The notes under the pieces are model-generated. The model was not told the origin of the DNA, made no database searches, and worked only from the letters and a program-made list of their open reading frames with translations. Both the position numbers and the translations under genes were made by a program. A stretch of DNA of 28,457 nt from JBFWUW01 sp050247075 (GTDB lineage Bacteria > Planctomycetota > Planctomycetia > Pirellulales > JBFWUW01). This document shows, in pieces, positions 1 to 8,344 of the stretch; position 1 is the first letter of the stretch; every line of letters begins with the position of its first letter. The stretch lies in the NCBI GenBank assembly GCA_050247075.1, contig JBFWUW010000082.1, forward strand, positions 1-28,457, given 5' to 3'.

Positions 1-134
1 ACACGTCGGAAGACGTCATGGCCAGCGTCTGCCACGCCCTGGACATTCCGCTCAGCACCACCTTCACCAGCAACAACGGCCGCCCGATGAAGATCGCCAA
101 CAGCGGCAAGCTGATCAAGGAACTGTTCGTGTAG
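1..134 (+). CDS. DUF1501 family protein, C-terminal fragment
   Basis: The reading frame is open from the window edge (first full codon at base 3) to a TAG at 132-134. It encodes about 43 residues containing VCHALDIPLSTTF, a glycine-arginine-proline turn (NNGRPMKI) and the ending GKLIKELFV. This matches the C-terminus of planctomycete DUF1501 proteins, a sulfatase/alkaline-phosphatase-fold family usually exported by Tat. These proteins typically end with a 'HALGI ... GRP ... GKPI.ELF' pattern. DUF1501 genes normally follow a PSD1 (DUF1549/DUF1553) gene, which would lie upstream of this window. The catalytic part is not visible, so activity cannot be judged. A strong terminator follows 76 nt after the stop. 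Confidence 0.75.
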   Translation, partial: TSEDVMASVCHALDIPLSTTFTSNNGRPMKIANSGKLIKELFV

Positions 135-161
135 GAATTGCCGAGTGGGAATTGCCGAGTG
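134..161. repeat. Perfect 14-bp tandem duplication
   Basis: The 14-mer GGAATTGCCGAGTG occurs twice with no spacer (134-147 and 148-161), starting on the last base of the DUF1501 stop codon. It looks like a replication-slippage duplication. Its length is twice seven, echoing the heptamer repeats elsewhere in the window. Confidence 0.9.
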
Positions 162-209
162 TCGAATGAAAGTTCGAGTCGGTCTTCACATGGCGGAATA
201 GAAGCATCA

Positions 210-252
210 CCGGCCGCGGCCATCTTCACGGATGTCCGCGGCCGGTTTTTTT
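210..252 (+). terminator. Rho-independent terminator after the DUF1501 gene
   Basis: A perfect 10-bp inverted repeat, CCGGCCGCGG (210-219) and CCGCGGCCGG (236-245), is followed by seven T residues (246-252). Inside it, CATC (221-224) can pair with GATG (231-234) after one mismatch, leaving a six-base loop. This is a textbook intrinsic terminator. It also argues against using the ATG at 232, which lies inside the hairpin, as the start of the downstream kinase. Confidence 0.9.
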
Positions 253-332
253 GTGATTGTCATTCCTGGCGGCGGATTCCATACTGCAAGCAATCATGTT
301 TCATCGTGGATCGCCTTAATCTCTGGCTGCTT

Positions 333-339
333 GGAAAGG
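333..339 (+). promoter_or_regulatory. Shine-Dalgarno site for the kinase TTG start
   Basis: GGAAAGG sits 9 nt upstream of the in-frame TTG at 349. No comparable site precedes the ATG at 232, so this site decides the start. Confidence 0.6.
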
Positions 340-348
340 CATTGCGGT

Positions 349-1932
349 TTGAGTGACACGAAATCATCCATTGCCAGCGGCACCAGGACGGTCGATTTAA
401 CCGGCCGAGCGTTGGGTGACTATCAGTTGTTGCGAAGATTGGGCAGTGGCGGCATGGCCGATGTCTACCTGGCGGAACAGGTCTCTCTGCAACGTCAGGT
501 GGCCTTCAAGGTGCTGCGGGCGGAACTGGCCCAGGATGCCTCGTCGGTCGAGCGCTTTCGCCAAGAGGCGTTGGCCGCCGCGGCCTTCGTGCATCCCAAT
601 GTGGTGCAGATTTACGAGGTGAATGCCCTGGAGGGCGTTCACTACATTGCCCAAGAGTACGTGCGGGGACAAAGCCTGGGGCAATTGATGGCACGGCACG
701 GCCCGCCCGACTTGCCATGGGCGATGGCGATCATGCGGCAAGTCGCCACGGCCTTGAATTTGGCCTCTGATCGGGGCATCATCCATCGCGATATCAAGCC
801 CGAAAACATCCTGCTCTCCAGCGATGGCCGCGTAAAAGTGGCCGATTTTGGCTTGGCCCGCGTAGCGGGGGCAAATGTCAACCTGACACAAGTTGGCATC
901 ACGATGGGGACTCCGCTCTACATGAGTCCCGAACAGGTCGAAGGTAAGCCGCTCGACCCGCGGAGCGACCTCTATTCCTTGGGCGTGACTTGCTACCACA
1001 TGCTGGCCGGCGTGACCCCATTCCGCGGAGAGACCGCTTTGGCGGTAGCCGTGCAGCATCTCAATGTGGAACCGGCCCGGCTGGACAACCTCCGCCCCGA
1101 TCTGCCCCCCGCGTTGTGCCGTATCGTGCATAAACTGTTGGCCAAGAAACCGGACGATCGGTTTGCCAATCCTCGCGAACTGCTGCGCGAATTGCGGGCC
1201 GTGGCGACACCCGACGCGGTGCCCAACGATGCCGAGGAATTGGACGGATTGGCCGACGCCTTCGCCGGAGCCGTAACGGGCCGTCACGCTGCCACGCAAC
1301 GTCTCGACCAGTTGATGAAGACGCAAACACTGCTAATGCCATCGGCCAAGCGGCGTTGGGGTGCTTGGGCGGTAATTCTGGCGGGGTTGGCCGCGGCCTT
1401 TGCCGTGGGGGGAGCTGCCGCTTGGGCCGGCCGCGAGCGTTCGCTACTGGCCGATGCCGACGCCAGCCGGACGCATGTTGAAAAACGCGCAACCGCCGAT
1501 GCGCAGTTCTTCTTTGCGCCTTTGGTCAGCCCGCCCGAACTCGGCTACCAGGCCGTGTTGGAACATTACCCCGCCAACGAGTACTTCTGTCATCGGGCAC
1601 GGCAAGAATTGGCGTTGATTTACCTACGCCGCGACGACTACGCCAACGCCTTGCGGCTGTTCGATCAACTGGCCACGGCGGTCGATGTGGAGTTTCGGGC
1701 TTTTGGCCTGGCGGGCCAGTGCGTGGTGCTGTCTTTACAGGGCGAGCGGCAAAAGTCGATCGACAAGCTCAACGAAGCCGCGCCCTTGGCAAACAGCCTC
1801 GACCCGCAAATGGCCAGAATTCTCACCCCTGTGGCCCGTTCGCATCGGCAGGCACTCGGCCTGGAACAGCAGGCGGAACTCAATGACTGGCTGGAGGAAC
1901 GGTTTGGCGAGGGAGAAAAACAGCAGCCTTAG
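349..1932 (+). CDS. Membrane-anchored Ser/Thr protein kinase (PknB-like)
   Basis: An STPK of about 527 residues from the TTG start. The kinase domain spans roughly residues 22-280. It has a glycine-rich loop (LGSGGMADVYL, near residue 31), the ATP-binding lysine in VAFKVL (K54), the HRDIKPEN catalytic loop (D148), the DFG motif (D166) and a GTPLYMSPEQ activation/P+1 segment. A single hydrophobic segment at about 340-360 (WAVILAGLAAAFAVGGAAAW) anchors it in the membrane. The remaining ~165 residues should be outside the cytoplasm and contain TPR-like helices (ALIYLRRDDYANALRLFDQL), perhaps for ligand or partner binding. An ATG at 232 would add 39 residues but lies inside the upstream terminator and gives a non-homologous N-terminus, so I prefer TTG 349. 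The gene is followed after 129 nt by a PSD1 gene on the same strand. The substrate is unknown. Confidence 0.93.
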   Translation: MSDTKSSIASGTRTVDLTGRALGDYQLLRRLGSGGMADVYLAEQVSLQRQVAFKVLRAELAQDASSVERFRQEALAAAAFVHPNVVQIYEVNALEGVHYIAQEYVRGQSLGQLMARHGPPDLPWAMAIMRQVATALNLASDRGIIHRDIKPENILLSSDGRVKVADFGLARVAGANVNLTQVGITMGTPLYMSPEQVEGKPLDPRSDLYSLGVTCYHMLAGVTPFRGETALAVAVQHLNVEPARLDNLRPDLPPALCRIVHKLLAKKPDDRFANPRELLRELRAVATPDAVPNDAEELDGLADAFAGAVTGRHAATQRLDQLMKTQTLLMPSAKRRWGAWAVILAGLAAAFAVGGAAAWAGRERSLLADADASRTHVEKRATADAQFFFAPLVSPPELGYQAVLEHYPANEYFCHRARQELALIYLRRDDYANALRLFDQLATAVDVEFRAFGLAGQCVVLSLQGERQKSIDKLNEAAPLANSLDPQMARILTPVARSHRQALGLEQQAELNDWLEERFGEGEKQQP

Positions 1933-2061
1933 TGCTTTGTCGCAGGCAAGGATTTGGGTTCCAGCCGGAATGGTGCCGCTACGCCGATATATGCAGGCCC
2001 AACCGCACCCATCGGCTGGGGATTTGCCTCCTCCAGACCATCATTTCTTGATATCATCGAA

Positions 2062-4947
2062 ATGATGAGTACTCGCCATAATCTATTGCCGCTGTCGCGC
2101 ATGTTCTTGATGGCCCTCTTGGCTGCCGTGGCTGTATCGCGCGCCGCGGCGGCGGAGTTGCCGCCGGCCGCTGATCGCAAGATTGACTTTGTGGCCGATG
2201 TACAGCCGCTCTTCTCGCGATTGTGCCACGATTGCCACGGTCCCGATCAACAAGAGAGCGGCTTGCGGCTCGACGTTCGCTCGGCTGCCATGCGGGGCGG
2301 ACTTAGCGGCGCGGTTATCGTGCCCGGCCGCGCCGCGGAAAGCCGCTTGCTGCAAGTGGTGGCTGGCCTGGAGGAAGATCTGGCCATGCCGCCCGAGGGC
2401 GACCCTTTCACCGCCGAGCAAATCGGCATCCTACGCGCGTGGATAGAACAAGGAGCCGCCTGGCCCGACGAGGCCGCCGGCAGCGAGCCAGAGAATCCGG
2501 CGTGGTGGGCCTTCCGTGCCCCGCAACCACCGGAGATTCCCCACACGGCTAATACCAATTGGCCGCTTGGCGATCTCGATCGCTTTGTGCTGGCGCGGTT
2601 GGAATCGGCGGGACTTTCCCCTTCGCCCGCGGCCGACCGCCGGACGATCATTCGCCGGCTGAGCTTCGACCTGTGTGGGCTGCCTCCCACGCCGGAGGAG
2701 ACCGCGGCCTTTGTCGCGGATGAACGATCCGACGCCTACGAGCAACTGGTCGAACGGTTGCTGGCTGCTCCCGCCTATGGCGAGCGTTGGGGCCGGCACT
2801 GGCTGGACGTGGTGCGGTTTGCCGAAAGCCACGGTTTTGAAATGAATCAGCCGCGGCCCAACGCCTGGCCGTTTCGCGATTGGGTCATTCGGGCCTTGAA
2901 CGACGATCTGCCCTACAACGAGTTTATTACGGCGCAACTGGCAGGCGATGCGCTAGACAAGCCCGACAACGACGCCGCCACCGCGTTTTTGGTGGCCGGC
3001 GCTTGGGATCAGGTCAAAAGCCCAGACCCGGTGCTTACCGCCCAGCAGCGGGCGGACGAACTACACGATATGACTTCGACCACTAGCGGTGTGTTCTTGG
3101 GCCTGACCGTGGGCTGCGCCCGCTGCCACAACCACAAGTTCGACCCTATCTCGCAACAAGACTACTACGCGTTGCAGGCCGTGCTGGCAGGCGTGGAACA
3201 TGGCGAACGGCCGCTACGGCAGGCCGATTCCGTCGATCGGCGACAACGCTTGGCGCAAACCGAACAACGGCTGGCTGCAATTTCGCGGGAGCTCGAGCGA
3301 TTCGAGCCACTCGCTCGGCCCGGCCAGAAGGTGGCCGGCGATCCAGCCGCGCAGACCGCGCTCCGGGGACCCGTCCGGCCAAAGTTGAATGTCGAGCGAA
3401 TTAATCCCCTGCGGGCCAAGGCCGTCCGGTTCACCGTAATGGAAACCGCCGGTGGTGCCGAGCCCTGCATCGACGAGTTGGAAGTCTTTGCCGCCGCAAA
3501 CGTAAGTGACGACGCCGCGAATGTGGCCTTGGCCAGCCTGGGCGCAAAGGCAACGGCCTCTGGTACGTTGCCGGGCCACGATATTCACCAGTTGGAACAC
3601 CTCAACGATGGCCAGTATGGCAACGGACGCAGTTGGATATCCAACGTGGCGGGCAGCGGCTGGGTCACGATTGAACTGGCCGAGCCCGCCGTGATTGAGC
3701 GTATTTTGTGGGGGCGCGACCGCCAGGGTAAATTTCTTGATCGGCTTCCCACGCGGTACACCATAGAAGTCGCGGACGAGGCAGGCAACTGGCGGCTGGC
3801 GGCCGATTCGACCGACCGTATGCCTTACGAAGCTGGCCGGCCCGATGATCCCGCCTGGCGGCTGGCGGGTCTGTCCGCGGAGGATTCCGCCAATGCCCAG
3901 CGATTGTTGGATGAATCGGCCAGTCTCGAGCAACAGCGCAAGTTGCTGGCTTCTGGTCCGATGGTGTATGCCGGCCGCTTCGTGCAGCCGGCCCCTACGC
4001 ATCGCCTGCATCGGGGCGATCCCATGCAGCGCCGCGAGGTCGTCGCCCCCGGCGCCATTGCCGCTTTGGGCGGATCATGGCAATTGGCGGAAGGTGCCAG
4101 CGAGCAAGACCGCCGGCTGGCTCTGGCGCGTTGGATCGCCAGCGACAGCAATCCGTTGACTGCCCGCGTCATGGTGAACCGGGTGTGGCATTACCATTTT
4201 GGACAGGGCCTGGTCTCCACCCCCAGCGATCTGGGGGCGAATGGAGGAAGTCCGACGCATCCCGAACTGCTCGACTGGCTGGCATTGCGATTCATGGCAG
4301 GTGGTTGGAGCATCAAGGAATTGCACCGCCAGGTTGTCTTGTCCGCCACCTATCGCCAATCGAGCGCTCCACGGGCCGATTGCCTGGCGGTCGATGCCGG
4401 CACCCGGCTCTGGTGGCGGTATCCGCCTCGCCGTTTAGAGGCCGAACCCATTCGGGACGCAGCCCTGCAAATTAGCGGCAATCTTAACCCGCTGGCGGGC
4501 GGTCCAGGGTACGAGGTCTTCGAGCCGAACACCAACTACGTCCACGTCTATAACCCCAAAGAAGAATTCGGCCCGGCCGAATGGCGACGGATGGTCTACC
4601 AGAACAAGCCGCGGATGGAACAAGACGAGATTTTTGGCGCGTTCGACTGCCCCGACGCCGGCCAACCCACCCCGCGACGCAACAGTTCAACAACTCCGTT
4701 ACAGGCGCTCAATTTGCTGAACAGCCAATTCATGCTGCAACAAGCCGAACTGTTCGCGGCTCGCCTAACGGCGGAAGACCCAGGCGAGTCCGTTGAACCG
4801 CGCATCCGCCGGGCCTTTCAGTTGGCCTTTCAACGCGAACCCGACGCGGACGAGCTGGCCGCATCGGCGGATCTCATCGGCACGCACGGCTTGCCTGTCT
4901 TCTGCCGGGCGTTGCTCAACGCCAACGAGTTTGTCTACGTCGATTGA
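2062..4947 (+). CDS. PSCyt1-DUF1549-DUF1553 (PSD1) family exported protein
   Basis: About 961 residues from the ATG at 2062 (a second ATG follows immediately, a third is at 2101). A signal peptide of about 31 residues ends in an alanine run. Next is a PSCyt1 domain with a haem-binding-type LCHDCHG motif (C55, C58, H59). DUF1549 follows (about 167-370; GERWGRHWLDVVRFAES and ...LPYNEFITAQLAGD) and contains a second CxxCH, GCARCHNHKFDP (C352, C355, H356). After a short coiled-coil-like stretch comes a discoidin/F5-8C-like beta domain (about 446-590). DUF1553 is at about 689-940 (NPLTARVMVNRVWHYHFGQG, THPELLDWLA). The family is abundant in planctomycetes; its role is unproven, though redox or polysaccharide-related work outside the cytoplasm has been suggested. 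It usually sits directly upstream of a DUF1501 gene; here the next gene is DUF58 and the only DUF1501 lies upstream of the kinase. Confidence 0.93.
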   Translation: MMSTRHNLLPLSRMFLMALLAAVAVSRAAAAELPPAADRKIDFVADVQPLFSRLCHDCHGPDQQESGLRLDVRSAAMRGGLSGAVIVPGRAAESRLLQVVAGLEEDLAMPPEGDPFTAEQIGILRAWIEQGAAWPDEAAGSEPENPAWWAFRAPQPPEIPHTANTNWPLGDLDRFVLARLESAGLSPSPAADRRTIIRRLSFDLCGLPPTPEETAAFVADERSDAYEQLVERLLAAPAYGERWGRHWLDVVRFAESHGFEMNQPRPNAWPFRDWVIRALNDDLPYNEFITAQLAGDALDKPDNDAATAFLVAGAWDQVKSPDPVLTAQQRADELHDMTSTTSGVFLGLTVGCARCHNHKFDPISQQDYYALQAVLAGVEHGERPLRQADSVDRRQRLAQTEQRLAAISRELERFEPLARPGQKVAGDPAAQTALRGPVRPKLNVERINPLRAKAVRFTVMETAGGAEPCIDELEVFAAANVSDDAANVALASLGAKATASGTLPGHDIHQLEHLNDGQYGNGRSWISNVAGSGWVTIELAEPAVIERILWGRDRQGKFLDRLPTRYTIEVADEAGNWRLAADSTDRMPYEAGRPDDPAWRLAGLSAEDSANAQRLLDESASLEQQRKLLASGPMVYAGRFVQPAPTHRLHRGDPMQRREVVAPGAIAALGGSWQLAEGASEQDRRLALARWIASDSNPLTARVMVNRVWHYHFGQGLVSTPSDLGANGGSPTHPELLDWLALRFMAGGWSIKELHRQVVLSATYRQSSAPRADCLAVDAGTRLWWRYPPRRLEAEPIRDAALQISGNLNPLAGGPGYEVFEPNTNYVHVYNPKEEFGPAEWRRMVYQNKPRMEQDEIFGAFDCPDAGQPTPRRNSSTTPLQALNLLNSQFMLQQAELFAARLTAEDPGESVEPRIRRAFQLAFQREPDADELAASADLIGTHGLPVFCRALLNANEFVYVD

Positions 4948-5052
4948 GCGTTGGCGTCCGCGCAACCGGCATAACCGGCAAGCCAGCCAGGCCATTGCGC
5001 GGTAAGATAGAAGGGCGGGCGATTGTTGTTCGCGGATGAGCGACAAACAAGC

Positions 5053-5130
5053 AGGTTCCTTCTGCCGGAGGGAACCTGCCTAAGTTGTGGCGTTGAATGC
5101 AGGTCCAGGTTCCGCCCGGCAGGCGGCATC
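5053..5130 (+). repeat. Two-hairpin 78-bp leader repeat, copy 1
   Basis: Aligns without gaps to 11539-11616 (60 of 78 positions identical by eye). The first hairpin pairs AGGTTCCTTC with GAGGGAACCT (10 bp with one G-T pair, loop TGCCG). A conserved AGGTCCAG box follows, then a second hairpin CCGCC-CGGCA-GGCGG at 5112-5126. The element ends 17 nt before the GTG start of the DUF58 gene, the same distance as copy 2 from its gene. It may be a cis-acting mRNA leader or a REP-like dispersed repeat. Confidence 0.85.
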
Positions 5131-5147
5131 TGCTTTCGTGGGCTGCC

Positions 5148-6044
5148 GTGTCAACCGCCGAAAAATACCTCAAGCCAGAAGTTATCCGCCAGATTTCGCG
5201 GCTCGATCTGCGCGCGCAATTCATCGTCAAGGGATTCTTACAGGGGCTGCATGCCAGCCCGTTTCATGGTTTCTCGGTCGAGTTCAGCGAGCATCGCAAG
5301 TACACCACCGGCGACGATCCCAAAGACATTGACTGGCTGGTATTTGCCAAGACCGACAAATACTACATCAAGAAGTTCGAGGCCGAGACCAACATCACCG
5401 GCTACTTGATGATCGACCTCAGCCGCTCGATGGGCTACACCTATCGGCAAGAACTGACCAAGTTCGACTACGGCGTGAGCCTGGCCGCGGCACTGTGTTA
5501 CCTGATGGTCCACCAGCAAGACCCGTGCGGGCTGGTGACGTTCGACGATAAAATCCGGCGGAGCCTGCCGCCGCGCTCAAAGCGGACGCAAATCGCCCAT
5601 GTGCTTAGCCTGCTGGCCAACCTCAAGCCGACCGGCCAGACCGAGATCGCCAAGTGCCTGGTGCAGTTAGCCGCCATGCTGCGGCATCGTAGCCTGGTGA
5701 TGCTGTTCAGCGACTTGCTAGCCGAACCGGAGCCGGTGTTCAAAGCCTTGCGTCGGCTGCGCCACGGCGGGCACGACGTGATCTTGTTCCATATTCTGGA
5801 CGAGGCCGAGGTCCGCTTTCCATTCGATGGCGTGTGCGAGTTCGAGGATCCCGAGTCAGAGGAAAAACTGCTGGTCGATGCCAACAGCTTTCGCCGCGAC
5901 TATCTGGAGGGCGTCCGCGATTTTCGCGAACAGTACCGCCGCGAGTGCTTTCAGATGGGGATCGACTTCGTGGCGCTCGATACCAGCATGCAGTTCGATA
6001 AAGCCCTGACGGAATATCTGGTCAGCCGGCAGGCGAGGTGCTAG
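5148..6044 (+). CDS. DUF58 domain protein (MoxR-associated)
   Basis: 298 residues from the GTG at 5148, which gives the family-typical N-terminus (V/M)STAEKYLKPEVI. An ATG at 5097 is also in frame but lies inside the leader repeat. The DUF58 signature is clear: GFSVEFSEHRKYTTGDDP, then KDIDWLVFAKTDKYY. The C-terminal half is a vWA-like fold with a MIDAS-type DLSRS motif (D90) and a LVTFDD strand. There is no membrane segment, so the protein is probably cytoplasmic at the membrane face. DUF58 proteins work with MoxR AAA+ ATPases and membrane VWA proteins, thought to act as chaperone-like complexes. The next two genes are such VWA proteins (7-nt gap to the first), but no MoxR gene is present in the window. 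No SD is evident before the GTG. Confidence 0.9.
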   Translation: MSTAEKYLKPEVIRQISRLDLRAQFIVKGFLQGLHASPFHGFSVEFSEHRKYTTGDDPKDIDWLVFAKTDKYYIKKFEAETNITGYLMIDLSRSMGYTYRQELTKFDYGVSLAAALCYLMVHQQDPCGLVTFDDKIRRSLPPRSKRTQIAHVLSLLANLKPTGQTEIAKCLVQLAAMLRHRSLVMLFSDLLAEPEPVFKALRRLRHGGHDVILFHILDEAEVRFPFDGVCEFEDPESEEKLLVDANSFRRDYLEGVRDFREQYRRECFQMGIDFVALDTSMQFDKALTEYLVSRQARC

Positions 6045-6051
6045 GTCGAGT

Positions 6052-8244
6052 ATGCCCCCATTTCTCCATCCCTGGTTGCTGGCTGGCATGGCCGCCGTGG
6101 CGGTGCCGGTGGTGCTGCATTTAATCATGCGGCAGAAGCCGCGGCGGTTGGAGTTTCCCGCGCTGCGGTTCGTACGGCAGCGGCAAATATCGAACACCCG
6201 GCGGTTGCGGTTGCGGCATCTGCTTCTGATGTTATTGCGGATGGGGGCCATTTGCCTGTTGGCTCTGGCGCTAGCCAGGCCAACGATTACGGCGTCGGGC
6301 GTGTTGGTTGAACGCGAGGCCCCGGTCGCCGCGGCGCTAGTTTTTGACACATCGCCCCGCATGGACTACCGCCATGCCAACCAGACTCGGTTGGAGGCCT
6401 CGCGCGAGTTTGGCCGCTGGCTGCTGGGGCAGTTTCCGGCCGATAGCCAGGTAGCCGTGTTGGAGTCGCGGCTCGATTCCGCCGTCTTTCAGGTCGATAC
6501 CGGCGCGGCCAACGAACGCATCGAGCGGCTGGAAACCTCCGCCCGCGTCAAACCGCTGGTCGATGTGCTGGAAGAAGGCTTGCGGCTGCTGGCCACCAGC
6601 GACAATCCCCAGAAAGAGGTCTACATCTTTACCGACCTGTCGCGGGCCGCCTGGGACACGGCCGCCGCGGGCCGGTTGCAGCAGCGGATCACGGAACTGC
6701 GGGGAGTGGGGCTGTACGTCATCGACGTCGGCGTGGAATCACCCCGCGACTTTGGCTTGGGAGAGTTGGCCCTGTCGGGGCAGGTCTTATCTCGCAATAG
6801 CACCTTGAGCGTGCGCACGGACATCAGCCGGACTGGTCCCGCCGCCAGCCGCGCGGTGGAACTGTTTCTGTTGGATGAACTGGGCCGCAAGCAGCCGCGC
6901 GGCCGCGAGTCGTTCGACGTGGCCGATGGCGAGTCGCAAGCTGTCAGCTTTTCGCTGTCGGGCCTGGAGGTCGGCACGCATCAAGGCTTTGTGCGGATTG
7001 CCGGCGAGGACGGCTTGAAATGGGACGACACCCGTTACTTCACCGTGGAGGTCAAGAACCCTTGGCCGGTGTTGTTGGCTGCGCCCTCCCCGGTCGCGGA
7101 CTACGCCTTTTTTCTGTCCGAGGCATTGGCTCCGGAGCATTTCCGCAAGAACGATTCCGCCCGCTTCCGTTGCGATACGGTCGTGCTCGACCAGTTGGCC
7201 GACCAACCGCTCGAGAATTATCCCGCGGTCTGCCTGCTCGATCCCACGCCCCTGTCCACGGCGGTCTGGCAAAAGCTGGCGGATTACGCCGCGGGCGGCG
7301 GCGGCGTGGCTATCTTTCTGGGCCGCAACGCGCAGCCGGTCGAGACATTCAACCAGGCCGCCGCGCAAGAGTTGTTACCGGGCAAGTTGGCGCAACAATC
7401 GCGGCATCCCGATGGAGACGTCTATCTTGCTCCTGAGAACTTTCAACACCCGCTGCTGGCGCGGTTCCGCCGGCGGGCGGGGACCATTCCCTGGGATGCC
7501 TTCCCCGTCTATCGCTATTGGAGGTTGGAAGAGCTTGGCGAGGGGGCTGGCGTAGTCGTCCCCTATTCCGATCGCCAACCGGCGATTGTCGAGCGGCCCC
7601 TGGGCCGGGGCCGGGTGATCACCGTGACCACGCCTGTTTCCGACGCGGCCGACGATACTGCTTGGAACTTGCTGCCGACCGGATTTGAGCCGTGGCCGTT
7701 TGTGATGCTCTCCAACGAAACGCTGTATTACCTGGTGGGAAACTCCGACAGTCAGTTGAACTACCGGCCCGGGCAGACCGCTACGCTGCGGCTGGAACCA
7801 GGCAGCACCGTGACCAACTATCTGCTGACCATGCCGACCAGCGAGCAGACGCGGCGCACCTCGCACCAGAACGAAGGCGTGATTACGGAGTCGGCCACGG
7901 AATGGGTCGGCAACTATCGCATGCAAGCCGGTGGCCGAGAGGGAGGCCTCGATCGCGGCTTCAGCGTGAATCTGCCGCCAGAAGCGGGCGATCTCACCCG
8001 TCTGCCGCCCGACGGTTTGAACGCCATTTTTGGCTCCATCGAGTACCGGATTGCCAGAACGCACGATGATCTAATCCGCGACCGCACGTTTTCCCAGGTC
8101 GGCCGCGAACTGTTTCCGTACCTAATGGTGCTGCTGGCCCTGTTCATGGGGCTGGAACACGCCCTGGCCAACCGTTTTTATCGCGAGGAATTCGTACCGG
8201 AGCCAAGCAAAGGGCTAGCGGAGAGGGTTTTGGTGGAGAAGTAG
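6052..8244 (+). CDS. BatA-like membrane protein with VWA domain
   Basis: 730 residues, starting 7 nt after the DUF58 stop and so co-transcribed. The N-terminal ~80 residues form the aerotolerance-regulator BatA module: one hydrophobic helix (WLLAGMAAVAVPVVLHLIM), a basic stretch with the FPALRF motif, and a second helix (LLLMLLRMGAICLLALALA). A VWA domain follows; its MIDAS-like motif reads DTSPRM (D99), so the usual DxSxS lacks its last serine. The middle of the protein looks like a class I glutamine-amidotransferase-like Rossmann fold (WPVLLAAPSP near 337; AAGGGGVAIFLG near 414). A last hydrophobic helix (ELFPYLMVLLALFMGLEHAL) is near residue 690. The domains between helices two and three are probably periplasmic. 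It is likely a partner of the DUF58 protein and the next VWA protein. Confidence 0.88.
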   Translation: MPPFLHPWLLAGMAAVAVPVVLHLIMRQKPRRLEFPALRFVRQRQISNTRRLRLRHLLLMLLRMGAICLLALALARPTITASGVLVEREAPVAAALVFDTSPRMDYRHANQTRLEASREFGRWLLGQFPADSQVAVLESRLDSAVFQVDTGAANERIERLETSARVKPLVDVLEEGLRLLATSDNPQKEVYIFTDLSRAAWDTAAAGRLQQRITELRGVGLYVIDVGVESPRDFGLGELALSGQVLSRNSTLSVRTDISRTGPAASRAVELFLLDELGRKQPRGRESFDVADGESQAVSFSLSGLEVGTHQGFVRIAGEDGLKWDDTRYFTVEVKNPWPVLLAAPSPVADYAFFLSEALAPEHFRKNDSARFRCDTVVLDQLADQPLENYPAVCLLDPTPLSTAVWQKLADYAAGGGGVAIFLGRNAQPVETFNQAAAQELLPGKLAQQSRHPDGDVYLAPENFQHPLLARFRRRAGTIPWDAFPVYRYWRLEELGEGAGVVVPYSDRQPAIVERPLGRGRVITVTTPVSDAADDTAWNLLPTGFEPWPFVMLSNETLYYLVGNSDSQLNYRPGQTATLRLEPGSTVTNYLLTMPTSEQTRRTSHQNEGVITESATEWVGNYRMQAGGREGGLDRGFSVNLPPEAGDLTRLPPDGLNAIFGSIEYRIARTHDDLIRDRTFSQVGRELFPYLMVLLALFMGLEHALANRFYREEFVPEPSKGLAERVLVEK

Positions 8245-8344
8245 CCGAAGGCAATTCAGGCGACAGATGCGAGAGTCAGTGTAGATAGCCGACCAAAGGA
8301 ACGGACGGCCATACGCGAGGGTGTTCCTAACTTGATTGATTTCC

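Noticed and set aside
138..356. Small plus-strand frame between the DUF1501 and kinase genes
   Set aside because: It begins in the 14-bp duplication and runs through the terminator hairpin; no homology or ribosome site.
5012..5052. Promoter for the DUF58 operon just before the leader repeat
   Set aside because: No pair of -35/-10-like boxes at suitable spacing could be found.
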